Shown piece by piece: positions 51,948 through 59,967 of a DNA stretch of 64,000 bases (its first letter is position 1; each line of letters starts with the position of its first letter). The notes under the pieces are model-generated. The model was not told the origin of the DNA, made no database searches, and worked only from the letters and a program-made list of their open reading frames with translations. Made by a program: the position numbers and the translations under genes. Origin of the DNA: JAJTFA01 sp051715425 (GTDB lineage: Bacteria; Bacteroidota; Bacteroidia; UKL13-3); assembly GCA_051715425.1 (NCBI GenBank), contig JBPXJS010000002.1, positions 310,001 to 374,000 on the forward strand. Direction: 5' to 3'.

Positions 51948-52475
51948 ATGAACCTGCAACCCACCCACCTCGAAAACGAACGCATACGATTAATACCATT
52001 AAAGCCGTCTGATGCTGAATCCTTATTCACGGTTGCCTCAGATCCGCTCATATGGGAACAACATCCTAATAAGGACAGATACCAGAAAGAGGTATTTGCT
52101 CTTTTTTTCTCAGATGCCATTGCCTCCAAAGGCGCATTTCTGATTACCGATGCCCAAACAGGTGCTGTTATTGGAAGCAGCAGATACTATCAGTATGATG
52201 CTGAACAAAAATCAGTGGCTATCGGGTATACCTTTTTGTCGAGAAGTTGCTGGGGGAATACGTACAACAAGTATTTAAAAGAATTGATGCTTGATTATGC
52301 ATTTTTATTCGTAGAGCAGGTTTTTTTTCATGTAGGACCAAATAATATCCGCTCCCAAAAGGCAGTTCAGAAGCTGGGTGCCGCTCGTTCTCCGGAGAAT
52401 GAGCCTAAGGACCCCATCACTCATGAACCTCTTCATTACACCTATTTGCTCAACAAGCAGCAATCGGCAAAATAA
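51948..52475 (+). CDS. GNAT N-acetyltransferase (RimJ/RimL type)
   Basis: The 175-residue protein matches the RimJ/RimL branch: LENERIRLIPLKPSDAESLF at the start, IGSSRYYQYD, the VAIGYTFLSRSCWGNTYNKYLKELML motif, and VGPNNIRSQKAVQKLGA. It acetylates amines using acetyl-CoA. The substrate is unknown. Confidence 0.9.
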   Translation: MNLQPTHLENERIRLIPLKPSDAESLFTVASDPLIWEQHPNKDRYQKEVFALFFSDAIASKGAFLITDAQTGAVIGSSRYYQYDAEQKSVAIGYTFLSRSCWGNTYNKYLKELMLDYAFLFVEQVFFHVGPNNIRSQKAVQKLGAARSPENEPKDPITHEPLHYTYLLNKQQSAK

Positions 52476-52786
52476 GTAGTTACGCACAGCAGGCTTGCAG
52501 GTTGAGTTGTTTTCTGAACAACAGGTTTGTTTGTTGCCAGCAGTTTAACAAGCAGGTTGATGGCAATGGCTTGTTTAGCCCTCTGGCTGTTATCTCACCC
52601 CATATGAAGTGATTTGCTAAATTACTCCCCATAAATACCCAAATCGGGGTATTGTTCCGCGCTTGCTATTGGGTTTATCTTTGAATTGTCAATATAAACA
52701 GCCACTAATCATGGTTTATATGGATAAAAGAAGCATGGATCAACAAACAGTAATTAATATATTTATAACACAATAGCCTTACCACT
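52476..52786. other. Intergenic region before the large T9SS gene
   Basis: This 311-base gap has GTTTGTTTGTTG and AAGCAGGTTGATGGC-type low-complexity text and a small hairpin (ATACCC..GGGTAT near 52634). The promoter is the only functional element I can support. Confidence 0.4.
52652..52683 (+). promoter_or_regulatory. Candidate Bacteroidota promoter for the large T9SS gene
   Basis: TTG (52652-52654), 21 bases, then TATCTTTG (52676-52683) fits the -33/-7 pattern. The gene begins about 100 bases downstream. Confidence 0.5.
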
Positions 52787-55700
52787 ATGAAACCAACAAC
52801 ACCAAACAAGGTTACACACCTGATCAAAAAGATGCTTCAGCGTCTTGAAAGGAGAAATACAGGTAAAATGTTGCCAGCTTATGTGCACATAAGAAATGGC
52901 CGCTTTTTTCTGTTCTTTATGGCCGCTATCCTTTGCGCCTCTGTAAGTTTTGCTCAAACCACTTATTATTATGCGGGTTCAGGCCGGCTCGACCGAACCA
53001 GCAGTTGGGGTACCAATACCGATGGAAGCGGGTCGAACCCATCCAACTTTACCAGTTCCAACCGGATTTATGAAATCCGCAATTGCACTTCTGTAGAATT
53101 AAGCAGAAGCTGGACGGTAAGCGGTTCCAATTCGAAAGTGGTACTCGGCAACTCTTCTTTACCTGCTATTACACTTTCACATACCGGTGGCGATTTTGAA
53201 GCAGATCTTGATATTTCTTCGGCCAGTACCGGTTCAAATACATATACCATTACCACCAGCCGGGAGAGCCGGATAGCAGATATGGGTACTCTTTCCACAG
53301 GATCAACAGTAGAATACCTTAAAAATGGAGATCAGGACATATTAGGTGAAACATATTACAACCTGGTGCTTTCTAATGGTGGCACAAAAACAGCAGATGA
53401 TGATTTTACCGTAAACGGAACACTTACCATTGAAAGTGGGGTTGAACTCGATATGGAAACAAAGGCTTTGTCTGGTTCTTTTACTACAAGTGGCACAGGA
53501 GATTTAATAACAAGTAAAACATCTTCGGCATTTACCACCAACAGAACTTATACGTTCACTGTTTATTACAATTCATCAAGTTCTCAAAATATTATTGCCG
53601 GTAATTATCAGAACCTGAACGGAACTGGTGGTAACCGCACCCTTCCAACATCAGGCACAGTAGCTGTTGCCGGCACCTTTACCAAAGGTTCCGGATCTTA
53701 TACGGTAACCAGTTCTACCGTAAGTTTCAACGGAACAACCCAAACCATTCCTGCCATTACCTTTAATAACCTTACCATTGAAGGATCTGCCACCAAAACA
53801 GCCAGCACCAACACAACGGTTAATGGGGTGTTAACCATTAATTCCGGAACAGAACTGAGCATGTCAACCTTTACACTTGCAGGTATATCATCCACATCCG
53901 GCACCGGCACTTTAACAACAAACAATACTTCAGCTACACCTGTTCCAACAGGCGAAACATGGGCATTTACGGTTAATTACAGTTCATCAAGCTCTCAGAA
54001 TATTATGGCCGGAAATTATGCAAGCCTTAACACCACCGGTGGAAACAGGGTTTTACCTAATGGAGGTACAGTTAAAATTGCCGGTACATTTACACCAGGA
54101 GCAGGTACATTTACCACCACAGGTTCTACTGTTGAGTTTAACGGATCAGTTGCACAATCTATACCTTCCGGATTTACATACAATAATTTAACATTAAATA
54201 ATGGAAGCGGAGCCTCCCTTTCTGCCGATATTATTGTGAGCAGCACCTTATCATTCCTCTCCGGATCCCTTTCTTTAAATGATCATTCATTAACCTTAAA
54301 TGGTGATCTTACCGGTACAACTTCCTTTACAGGATCTGCTTCTTCACATCTATCAATAGGAGGCACAGGTAGCGTCACATCATCCTTAAATATGACCCAG
54401 TCATCTTCCACCACCAGAACATTAAATACGTTTACTTTTAGCCGCACTGCAGGAACCCTTACTTTAGGTAATGCACTTGAGGTAACAGGAACCGTTACCG
54501 TTAGCAATGGAACCATTACATCAGGAGGTAATCTTACCATTGTATCTAATGCATCAGGCACGGGTCGTGTTGCAGCGTTTACCGGAACCGGTGATATTTC
54601 CGGTGATGTAAATGTACAGCGTTATGTACCAGCTCTTACCCGCAGGTACAGGTATATTTGCCCGCCTACCTCTTCATTTACCTATGCCCAGTTAATTGAT
54701 GATATGTTTATTACCGGAACAGGCGCAGCCTCCAACGGATTTGATGCCGGTATCAGTTCATCCACCATTTATACCTTACAGGAAAGTACTACAGGCGGAC
54801 GTGGATGGAAAGCAGCTCCAGCTATTACTACATCCGTTTCAGCAGGAACAGGTTTTATTTGTTATGTAAGAGGAGACCGCACCCTTGCCTCTCCCGATTG
54901 GTATGTTAGAAACAACTCAGCTTACCCTGCCACAGGTGGTTTCCCTGCCCAAAATGAGGTAAATCTTGATTTTACAGGTCCGCTTAATAAAGGAAATATT
55001 TCTCCTACCATTACTTATACCAACACCAGCGATCCAACTGCTGATGGATGGAACCTGATTGGAAATCCATATGCTTCACAAATTGACTGGTCGTTGGTTA
55101 CCAAATCAAACCTTACCTCTTTTGTATATCTTTTTGATCCTGCCACCAATGCTTATGTTGCCAACGATGGTTCAGTGCCTATTGCTTCTTCACAGGCATT
55201 TATGGTTCAGGCAAATGCTGCTTCACCTTCAGTAACATTTACTGAAAGTTGCAAAATAGCATCGGCTCCCACAAGTTATTTTAAGGCAGCTGCTATTCCA
55301 AACCGTTTCACCATCCGCATGGTGCTCGATTCACTAAACAGTGATGTGGCCTGGTTAAGAATAAGAAATGGCGCCTCTATGGGGTTTGATGCTTCTGAAG
55401 ATGCTACCAAGTTTTCCAATGCGGTAATCAATATGGGTTTCAGGGTTCCGCCAACTCCTACCAATGTGCAGCTAAATACCGTACCTCCTCTAACCAATAT
55501 TGCCGATACGTTTGTATTATATGCCAACGCTGCCGCCAATACCTATACCATGGAGTTCTCCCAACTGCAAAATATACCCGAAACCAAATCTATTTTGCTC
55601 AGGGATTTATTTACCAGCACAAATTTTGATGTAAGAGCAAGCCAGGTTTATACCTTTACCATCACTTCAAATCCCGCTTCTCAAGGCAACCGCTTTCAGC

Positions 55701-56371
55701 TTATTATTATTAACAACAACGCACTACCTGTGGAACTCACTAAATTTACAGCCACAAGAATGTTAAATAATAAGGACGTGGAGATAAAATGGAGCACATC
55801 ATCTGAAGTAAATTCAGGTAAGTTTATTGTAGAAAGATCCATTAACAATGCGTCACAGTTTCAGGAAATAAATTCGTTGAACGCAGCAGGAAACAGCAAT
55901 ACCAACCGAGATTATGATATGGTGGATATGGGCATACTGGAGCAGATTACAACCAATGCGGTAATCTACTATCGCCTTAAAGAGGTTGATTTTGATGGCA
56001 AAGAGTTTTACAGCGAAATAGTACCGGTTGAAGTAAATAAATACAAAGTATCTGATATTTCTGTATTCCCTAATCCGGTGAGCGAAAACCTTTATCTCAA
56101 AACCAATATTCCACTGGCCAGAGATTTAAATTATGAGATATACGATCTTTCAGGAAGGCTGGTACAAAGCGGACAGGCAAGAGAAGAGGGTATTTATGTT
56201 TCTCACCTGATGTCGGCCATTTATATTGTAAGGTTCACTGGTGAGGCGGTTGCAAATCCGGTAAGCCTTAAGTTTACCAAAGTGGCAGTAAGAGGTAAAA
56301 AAGGAATAACTCCTGCAAAAATAAATCCGCTCGTAATAGGAGAACAGGATATAGATATCATAGTAAAGTAA
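52787..56371 (+). CDS. Large repeat-containing surface protein with T9SS type A sorting domain
   Basis: The 1194-residue protein has a late signal helix (FFLFFMAAILCASVSFAQ, residues ~40-57) after a basic leader. An ATG at 52868 is an alternative start. Residues ~100-600 are Thr/Ser/Gly-rich with long internal repeats, including SSSSQNI..GNY..LN.TGGNR.LP repeated about 136 residues apart, predicted as a parallel beta-helix. A GWNLIGNPYASQIDW module, common in Bacteroidota surface proteins, lies near residue 760. The end has an FnIII-like segment (WSTSSEVNSGKFIVERS) and a YPNP-type sorting domain (VFPNPVSENLYLKT...), with ~30 extra residues after the usual end. A probable adhesin or S-layer-like cargo. 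Confidence 0.85.
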   Translation: MKPTTPNKVTHLIKKMLQRLERRNTGKMLPAYVHIRNGRFFLFFMAAILCASVSFAQTTYYYAGSGRLDRTSSWGTNTDGSGSNPSNFTSSNRIYEIRNCTSVELSRSWTVSGSNSKVVLGNSSLPAITLSHTGGDFEADLDISSASTGSNTYTITTSRESRIADMGTLSTGSTVEYLKNGDQDILGETYYNLVLSNGGTKTADDDFTVNGTLTIESGVELDMETKALSGSFTTSGTGDLITSKTSSAFTTNRTYTFTVYYNSSSSQNIIAGNYQNLNGTGGNRTLPTSGTVAVAGTFTKGSGSYTVTSSTVSFNGTTQTIPAITFNNLTIEGSATKTASTNTTVNGVLTINSGTELSMSTFTLAGISSTSGTGTLTTNNTSATPVPTGETWAFTVNYSSSSSQNIMAGNYASLNTTGGNRVLPNGGTVKIAGTFTPGAGTFTTTGSTVEFNGSVAQSIPSGFTYNNLTLNNGSGASLSADIIVSSTLSFLSGSLSLNDHSLTLNGDLTGTTSFTGSASSHLSIGGTGSVTSSLNMTQSSSTTRTLNTFTFSRTAGTLTLGNALEVTGTVTVSNGTITSGGNLTIVSNASGTGRVAAFTGTGDISGDVNVQRYVPALTRRYRYICPPTSSFTYAQLIDDMFITGTGAASNGFDAGISSSTIYTLQESTTGGRGWKAAPAITTSVSAGTGFICYVRGDRTLASPDWYVRNNSAYPATGGFPAQNEVNLDFTGPLNKGNISPTITYTNTSDPTADGWNLIGNPYASQIDWSLVTKSNLTSFVYLFDPATNAYVANDGSVPIASSQAFMVQANAASPSVTFTESCKIASAPTSYFKAAAIPNRFTIRMVLDSLNSDVAWLRIRNGASMGFDASEDATKFSNAVINMGFRVPPTPTNVQLNTVPPLTNIADTFVLYANAAANTYTMEFSQLQNIPETKSILLRDLFTSTNFDVRASQVYTFTITSNPASQGNRFQLIIINNNALPVELTKFTATRMLNNKDVEIKWSTSSEVNSGKFIVERSINNASQFQEINSLNAAGNSNTNRDYDMVDMGILEQITTNAVIYYRLKEVDFDGKEFYSEIVPVEVNKYKVSDISVFPNPVSENLYLKTNIPLARDLNYEIYDLSGRLVQSGQAREEGIYVSHLMSAIYIVRFTGEAVANPVSLKFTKVAVRGKKGITPAKINPLVIGEQDIDIIVK

Positions 56372-56389
56372 GGTTCAGGATTAAATACC

Positions 56390-56425
56390 AAAAGGACAGA
56401 TGGGTATACCATTTGTCCTTTTATT
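56390..56425 (+). terminator. Terminator after the large T9SS gene
   Basis: AAAAGGACA and TGTCCTTTT form a 9-bp stem with an inner ATGG/CCAT pairing, followed by TATTATT. Confidence 0.82.
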
Positions 56426-56521
56426 ATTAATTGCAGACATAAAAAAGCAGTCAGGGGTTATATCAATGTGATTTTTTTTAAAAAACAATAAAGCTAAATT
56501 CACACCACTTAAATAAACCAA

Positions 56522-57352
56522 ATGATGAAAAAAATACTTGCATGTTTAGTAGGGACTTTAATAGCCCTACAAGGATTTACCCAAATTACGCTGGAGCATA
56601 CTTACCCAAATATGGCAGGCATTGCCATGGGCGGTACCGGAACTATTGTAAACCTTGGTGGTGGCATGTATAATTACATGTTTTATAACAGAAATGCCAG
56701 GTCACTTTCATTGTATCATATGAACCACTCCCTCAATGTTTCCTGCACTTTTGATACATTGGTTCCTTTTGGTGCCAGTATGCAGCTTGCCTATGTTTCC
56801 AGAACATTGTTCGATTGCGATAGCACCAATATTGAGTACCTCATTAGTACTACGACTTCCAATATTGCTAATAATACCGTAAAAGTATTGCGCACAGACG
56901 GAACCATCCTTTTTAGTAAAGATTCAGCAAGGCAAATGTTTGTGGGCACAGGTCTTGGAAACACATCATTTATTTTTAAGGTTAATAATGATACCAAAAT
57001 GTTACTTTATGGAATGGACAGCAGTGCGCTTGTTTACGATTTATGTGGTGAATTAACCACCGGAATGGTTAAGGAAGTGGGTAGTTCAAACCAAATGGAG
57101 GAAACCCTAAACTCATATCCAAACCCAAGCTACTCTTATACCAACGTAAATTATACCTTACCTGAAGGCATAAGCAATGGAGAGCTCATATTTTATGATA
57201 ACCAGGGCCGGGAAGTAAAACGGTTTAAGGTAGACAGAACATTTGATCACCTGCGTATTTCTACTGAAGAAATGCCTTCGGGAACCTATTACTACCACCT
57301 GCAAACAACAGCCGGAGTAAGCCAGGGTAAAAAACATATCACCATTAAATAA
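56522..57352 (+). CDS. Secreted T9SS type A cargo protein
   Basis: The 276-residue protein has a signal peptide (KKILACLVGTLIALQGFTQ), a ~170-residue beta-rich domain (ITLEHTYPNMAG, GGMYNYMFYNRNARSLSLYHM) and a sorting domain from SYPNPSYSYTNVNYTL to the end KHITIK. Its last 8 bases overlap the 3' end of the convergent asnB. A second ATG at 56525 is equally likely as start. The large-T9SS-gene terminator separates it from its neighbour. Confidence 0.85.
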   Translation: MMKKILACLVGTLIALQGFTQITLEHTYPNMAGIAMGGTGTIVNLGGGMYNYMFYNRNARSLSLYHMNHSLNVSCTFDTLVPFGASMQLAYVSRTLFDCDSTNIEYLISTTTSNIANNTVKVLRTDGTILFSKDSARQMFVGTGLGNTSFIFKVNNDTKMLLYGMDSSALVYDLCGELTTGMVKEVGSSNQMEETLNSYPNPSYSYTNVNYTLPEGISNGELIFYDNQGREVKRFKVDRTFDHLRISTEEMPSGTYYYHLQTTAGVSQGKKHITIK

Positions 57353-59246
57353 CGGAACTGTTTTTATCCTTAAATTGTCTGAACCAGCTTTCAATGGCAA
57401 GTAGTGCCCAAATCGGGTAGGAGGCATCTGTTTTTTGTTTTTCATTTTCTTCTGCCAGATCCGTTGCTGCTTTGCCGTTAAAGAGTTGACTAAAACTGCT
57501 GTCCTTTTCTAAAAAAGATTGTGGCAACAGGTGTTTCATATCTGCCAGTAACCAATCCCTTACCGGTGCGCCAAATCCGGTTTTGGGTCGGTATATCACA
57601 TCCAAAGGCAGGTACCTTTCTGCAACTTTTTTTAGCAGGTATTTGGTAATGGTTTTCTTTAGTTTTAATTCCGGAGGCAGCGAGGCTGCAAAACTTACCA
57701 GCTCTTTATCAAGGTAAGGTACGCGTACTTCTACACCCTCACTCATGCTCATTTTATCCGTATAGTTCAGGTTATGATCAGTGAGGTAAAAAGAGGTATC
57801 CCAATACAACATCTTGTTTAAGGGCGATTTTTCATCAGGAATCAAGGAAAGGGATTCGGTTAAAAAATGTATCGGATTAAACTCCTCAGGTGCCTTTTTA
57901 AAAAGCAACTTCACTTTTTTTACCGGCAACCATCCGTAAAGAGAGGCCATTTGTTTGTTTATACTGTTTTCCTCATAAGCTGAAAAAAACTTACGTAACC
58001 TTCTGTTGGCAGCAGATGTGTAAGGCAGTACCATACTTAATTTAAACAACAGATGTTTAATAAAAAAAGGAATAAACCTTAAGCGCTGGTTGTAATAAAG
58101 GAACTGATGTCGCCTGTATCCGGAGAAAATATCATCACTGCCGGTGCCGCCAATCAACACCGGTATGCCCTTTTTTCTTGCAGCACGGCATATGTTTAAT
58201 ACGTTTAATGGAGCTGCATCTCCCAGGGGTTCATCAAGGCTATATACCATCCTGTCAAAATCCTCCACAATATTTACGTCTGCCTTAACTATTTCCAGAT
58301 TGGCTTTCAGGTGCGTTGCTACTTTTTCTGCATATGGCAAATCTTCGGCAAAGCCCTCCACCTTGCTGTTGGTAAATGACGAAATGGTAAAACAATTGAT
58401 TTCCTTTTGCGGATAGAGTTTACGTGTAATGGCCACCAGCAGGCTGGAATCCAAACCTCCGGAAAGAAAATACCCAACAGGAACATCAGAAATATGTTGT
58501 CTTTTAACTACCCGGCACAATAGCTCGTCCAGTTCATCAATCAACTGTTGTTCTGTTTTTTTTACATACACCCCTGTATATGGTAAGGTATAATACCGTT
58601 GCATATCAAATGAAGCGGGATTGTTGGTATAAAGGGTGATAACATGTCCGGGAAGCAGCTTTTTTACATGTTTAAAAGGAGTTCGCTCTCCGGGCGAATA
58701 AAGGAAGTAAAGATAATTTGCGAGGGCAAACTCATCTGTTTCCCGGTTCATAAAAGGAAGAAAGGAGAATGACTTTATTTCAGAAGCAAACACAAAATAA
58801 TCCGAAGACGCAGAATAGTATAATGGTTTAACGCCAAACGGATCTCGTGCTATTACCAGCTTTTTGGTTTCTTTATCATAAATGGCTAAAGCAAATATGC
58901 CGTTCATCTCATTAAAAAAAGAAATGCCATACTCTATAAAGCCGTAAAGAATGGTTTCCGTGTCGGCACTTGAAACAAATGTATATTTATGTGTTAAGGT
59001 TTCCCTGAGTTCCCGGTGGTTATACAACTCGCCATTATAGCTGATTACATACCGGCCATCCTTACTTTGCATGGGTTGATGTCCGTTAGGGCTTAAATCC
59101 TGTATGGCCAGTCTTCTATGCCCAAGGGCAAAATGGGTATCGTTATAAATACCCTCATCATCCGGTCCGCGGTGCGCAAGCCTGCCTGTCATCTCTTCTA
59201 TAAAAGAGGATGCATTGGGGTGAATTAATCCGGTAATCCCGCACAT
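57345..59246 (-). CDS. asnB: Asparagine synthase, glutamine-hydrolysing
   Basis: The enzyme makes asparagine (or a related amide) from aspartate, glutamine and ATP. The 633-residue protein starts MCGITGLI, so Cys2 is the glutaminase nucleophile. It has SYNGELYNHRELR in the class II amidotransferase domain, and the synthetase PP loop GYFLSGGLDSSLLVA with GGTGSDDIFSGY and a YTDKMSMSEGVEVRVPYLDKELV segment. Length and motifs are those of AsnB-like enzymes, some of which modify surface glycans or peptides. No lasso-peptide partner genes are near it. Confidence 0.9.
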   Translation of the reverse strand: MCGITGLIHPNASSFIEEMTGRLAHRGPDDEGIYNDTHFALGHRRLAIQDLSPNGHQPMQSKDGRYVISYNGELYNHRELRETLTHKYTFVSSADTETILYGFIEYGISFFNEMNGIFALAIYDKETKKLVIARDPFGVKPLYYSASSDYFVFASEIKSFSFLPFMNRETDEFALANYLYFLYSPGERTPFKHVKKLLPGHVITLYTNNPASFDMQRYYTLPYTGVYVKKTEQQLIDELDELLCRVVKRQHISDVPVGYFLSGGLDSSLLVAITRKLYPQKEINCFTISSFTNSKVEGFAEDLPYAEKVATHLKANLEIVKADVNIVEDFDRMVYSLDEPLGDAAPLNVLNICRAARKKGIPVLIGGTGSDDIFSGYRRHQFLYYNQRLRFIPFFIKHLLFKLSMVLPYTSAANRRLRKFFSAYEENSINKQMASLYGWLPVKKVKLLFKKAPEEFNPIHFLTESLSLIPDEKSPLNKMLYWDTSFYLTDHNLNYTDKMSMSEGVEVRVPYLDKELVSFAASLPPELKLKKTITKYLLKKVAERYLPLDVIYRPKTGFGAPVRDWLLADMKHLLPQSFLEKDSSFSQLFNGKAATDLAEENEKQKTDASYPIWALLAIESWFRQFKDKNSSVI

Positions 59247-59365
59247 ATAGATGGTGTTAAAATTTTTGCCTGTATAAACAGGAAAGCAGTAAATATATAC
59301 AAATCACCAACAACACAAACAGGGGGGTAATAAATATATTAAAGAAACGGGAGGGGGATAATATG

Positions 59366-59956
59366 TTAGCGGCCTGCAAGCATTTTTGCAATGTATTTTC
59401 CAACAATATCGTATTCAATATTCACCTTATCACCGGGCTTTAACCGGCCAAGGTTGGTATATTCAAAAGTATAGGGAATAATGGCCACACTAAACTGATT
59501 ATTATTTACAGATGCAACAGTAAGGCTGATACCATTTACACAAATGGATCCTTTTTCTACAATGAGCCGGCTGTTTTGATCATTACCAATCTGAAAGGTG
59601 AATATCCAGCTTCCATCTTTGTTTTCTATAGTTTGGCAGGCTGCTGTGTCATCCACATGTCCCTGCACAATATGTCCGTCAAATCTGCCTGAAGCCGGCA
59701 TGCATCTTTCCAGATTTACCACATCACCGGTTTGAGCTTCATTAAGGTTGGTTCTGTTTAAGGTTTCCTCAATAGCAGTTACCTGATAGGTATTGTCCTT
59801 AAATCCAACTACGGTTAAGCATACGCCATTATGGGCCACGCTTTGATCCGTTTTTAGCTCACCGGTAAATGGCGATTCTATAAAAAAATGCTTGTTGGTG
59901 CCCTCCTTTGATATTCCGGTAATGAGTCCGGTTGCTTCAATAATTCCTGTAAACAC
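59366..59956 (-). CDS. ribE: Riboflavin synthase alpha subunit
   Basis: It catalyses dismutation of two 6,7-dimethyl-8-ribityllumazines into riboflavin. The 196-residue protein shows two repeated lumazine-binding domains: MFTGIIEATG...VAHNGVCLTVV...LNRTNL and VQGHVDDTA...VEKGSICVNGISLTVASV...YTNLG. It begins 11 bases after the upstream T9SS gene stop. Confidence 0.94.
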   Translation of the reverse strand: MFTGIIEATGLITGISKEGTNKHFFIESPFTGELKTDQSVAHNGVCLTVVGFKDNTYQVTAIEETLNRTNLNEAQTGDVVNLERCMPASGRFDGHIVQGHVDDTAACQTIENKDGSWIFTFQIGNDQNSRLIVEKGSICVNGISLTVASVNNNQFSVAIIPYTFEYTNLGRLKPGDKVNIEYDIVGKYIAKMLAGR

Positions 59957-59967
59957 AAGTTGCTGTT

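Noticed and set aside
57345..59246. asnB as a lasso-peptide cyclase
   Set aside because: No B1/B2 leader-processing genes or lasso precursor nearby; the full glutaminase domain points to asparagine synthase.
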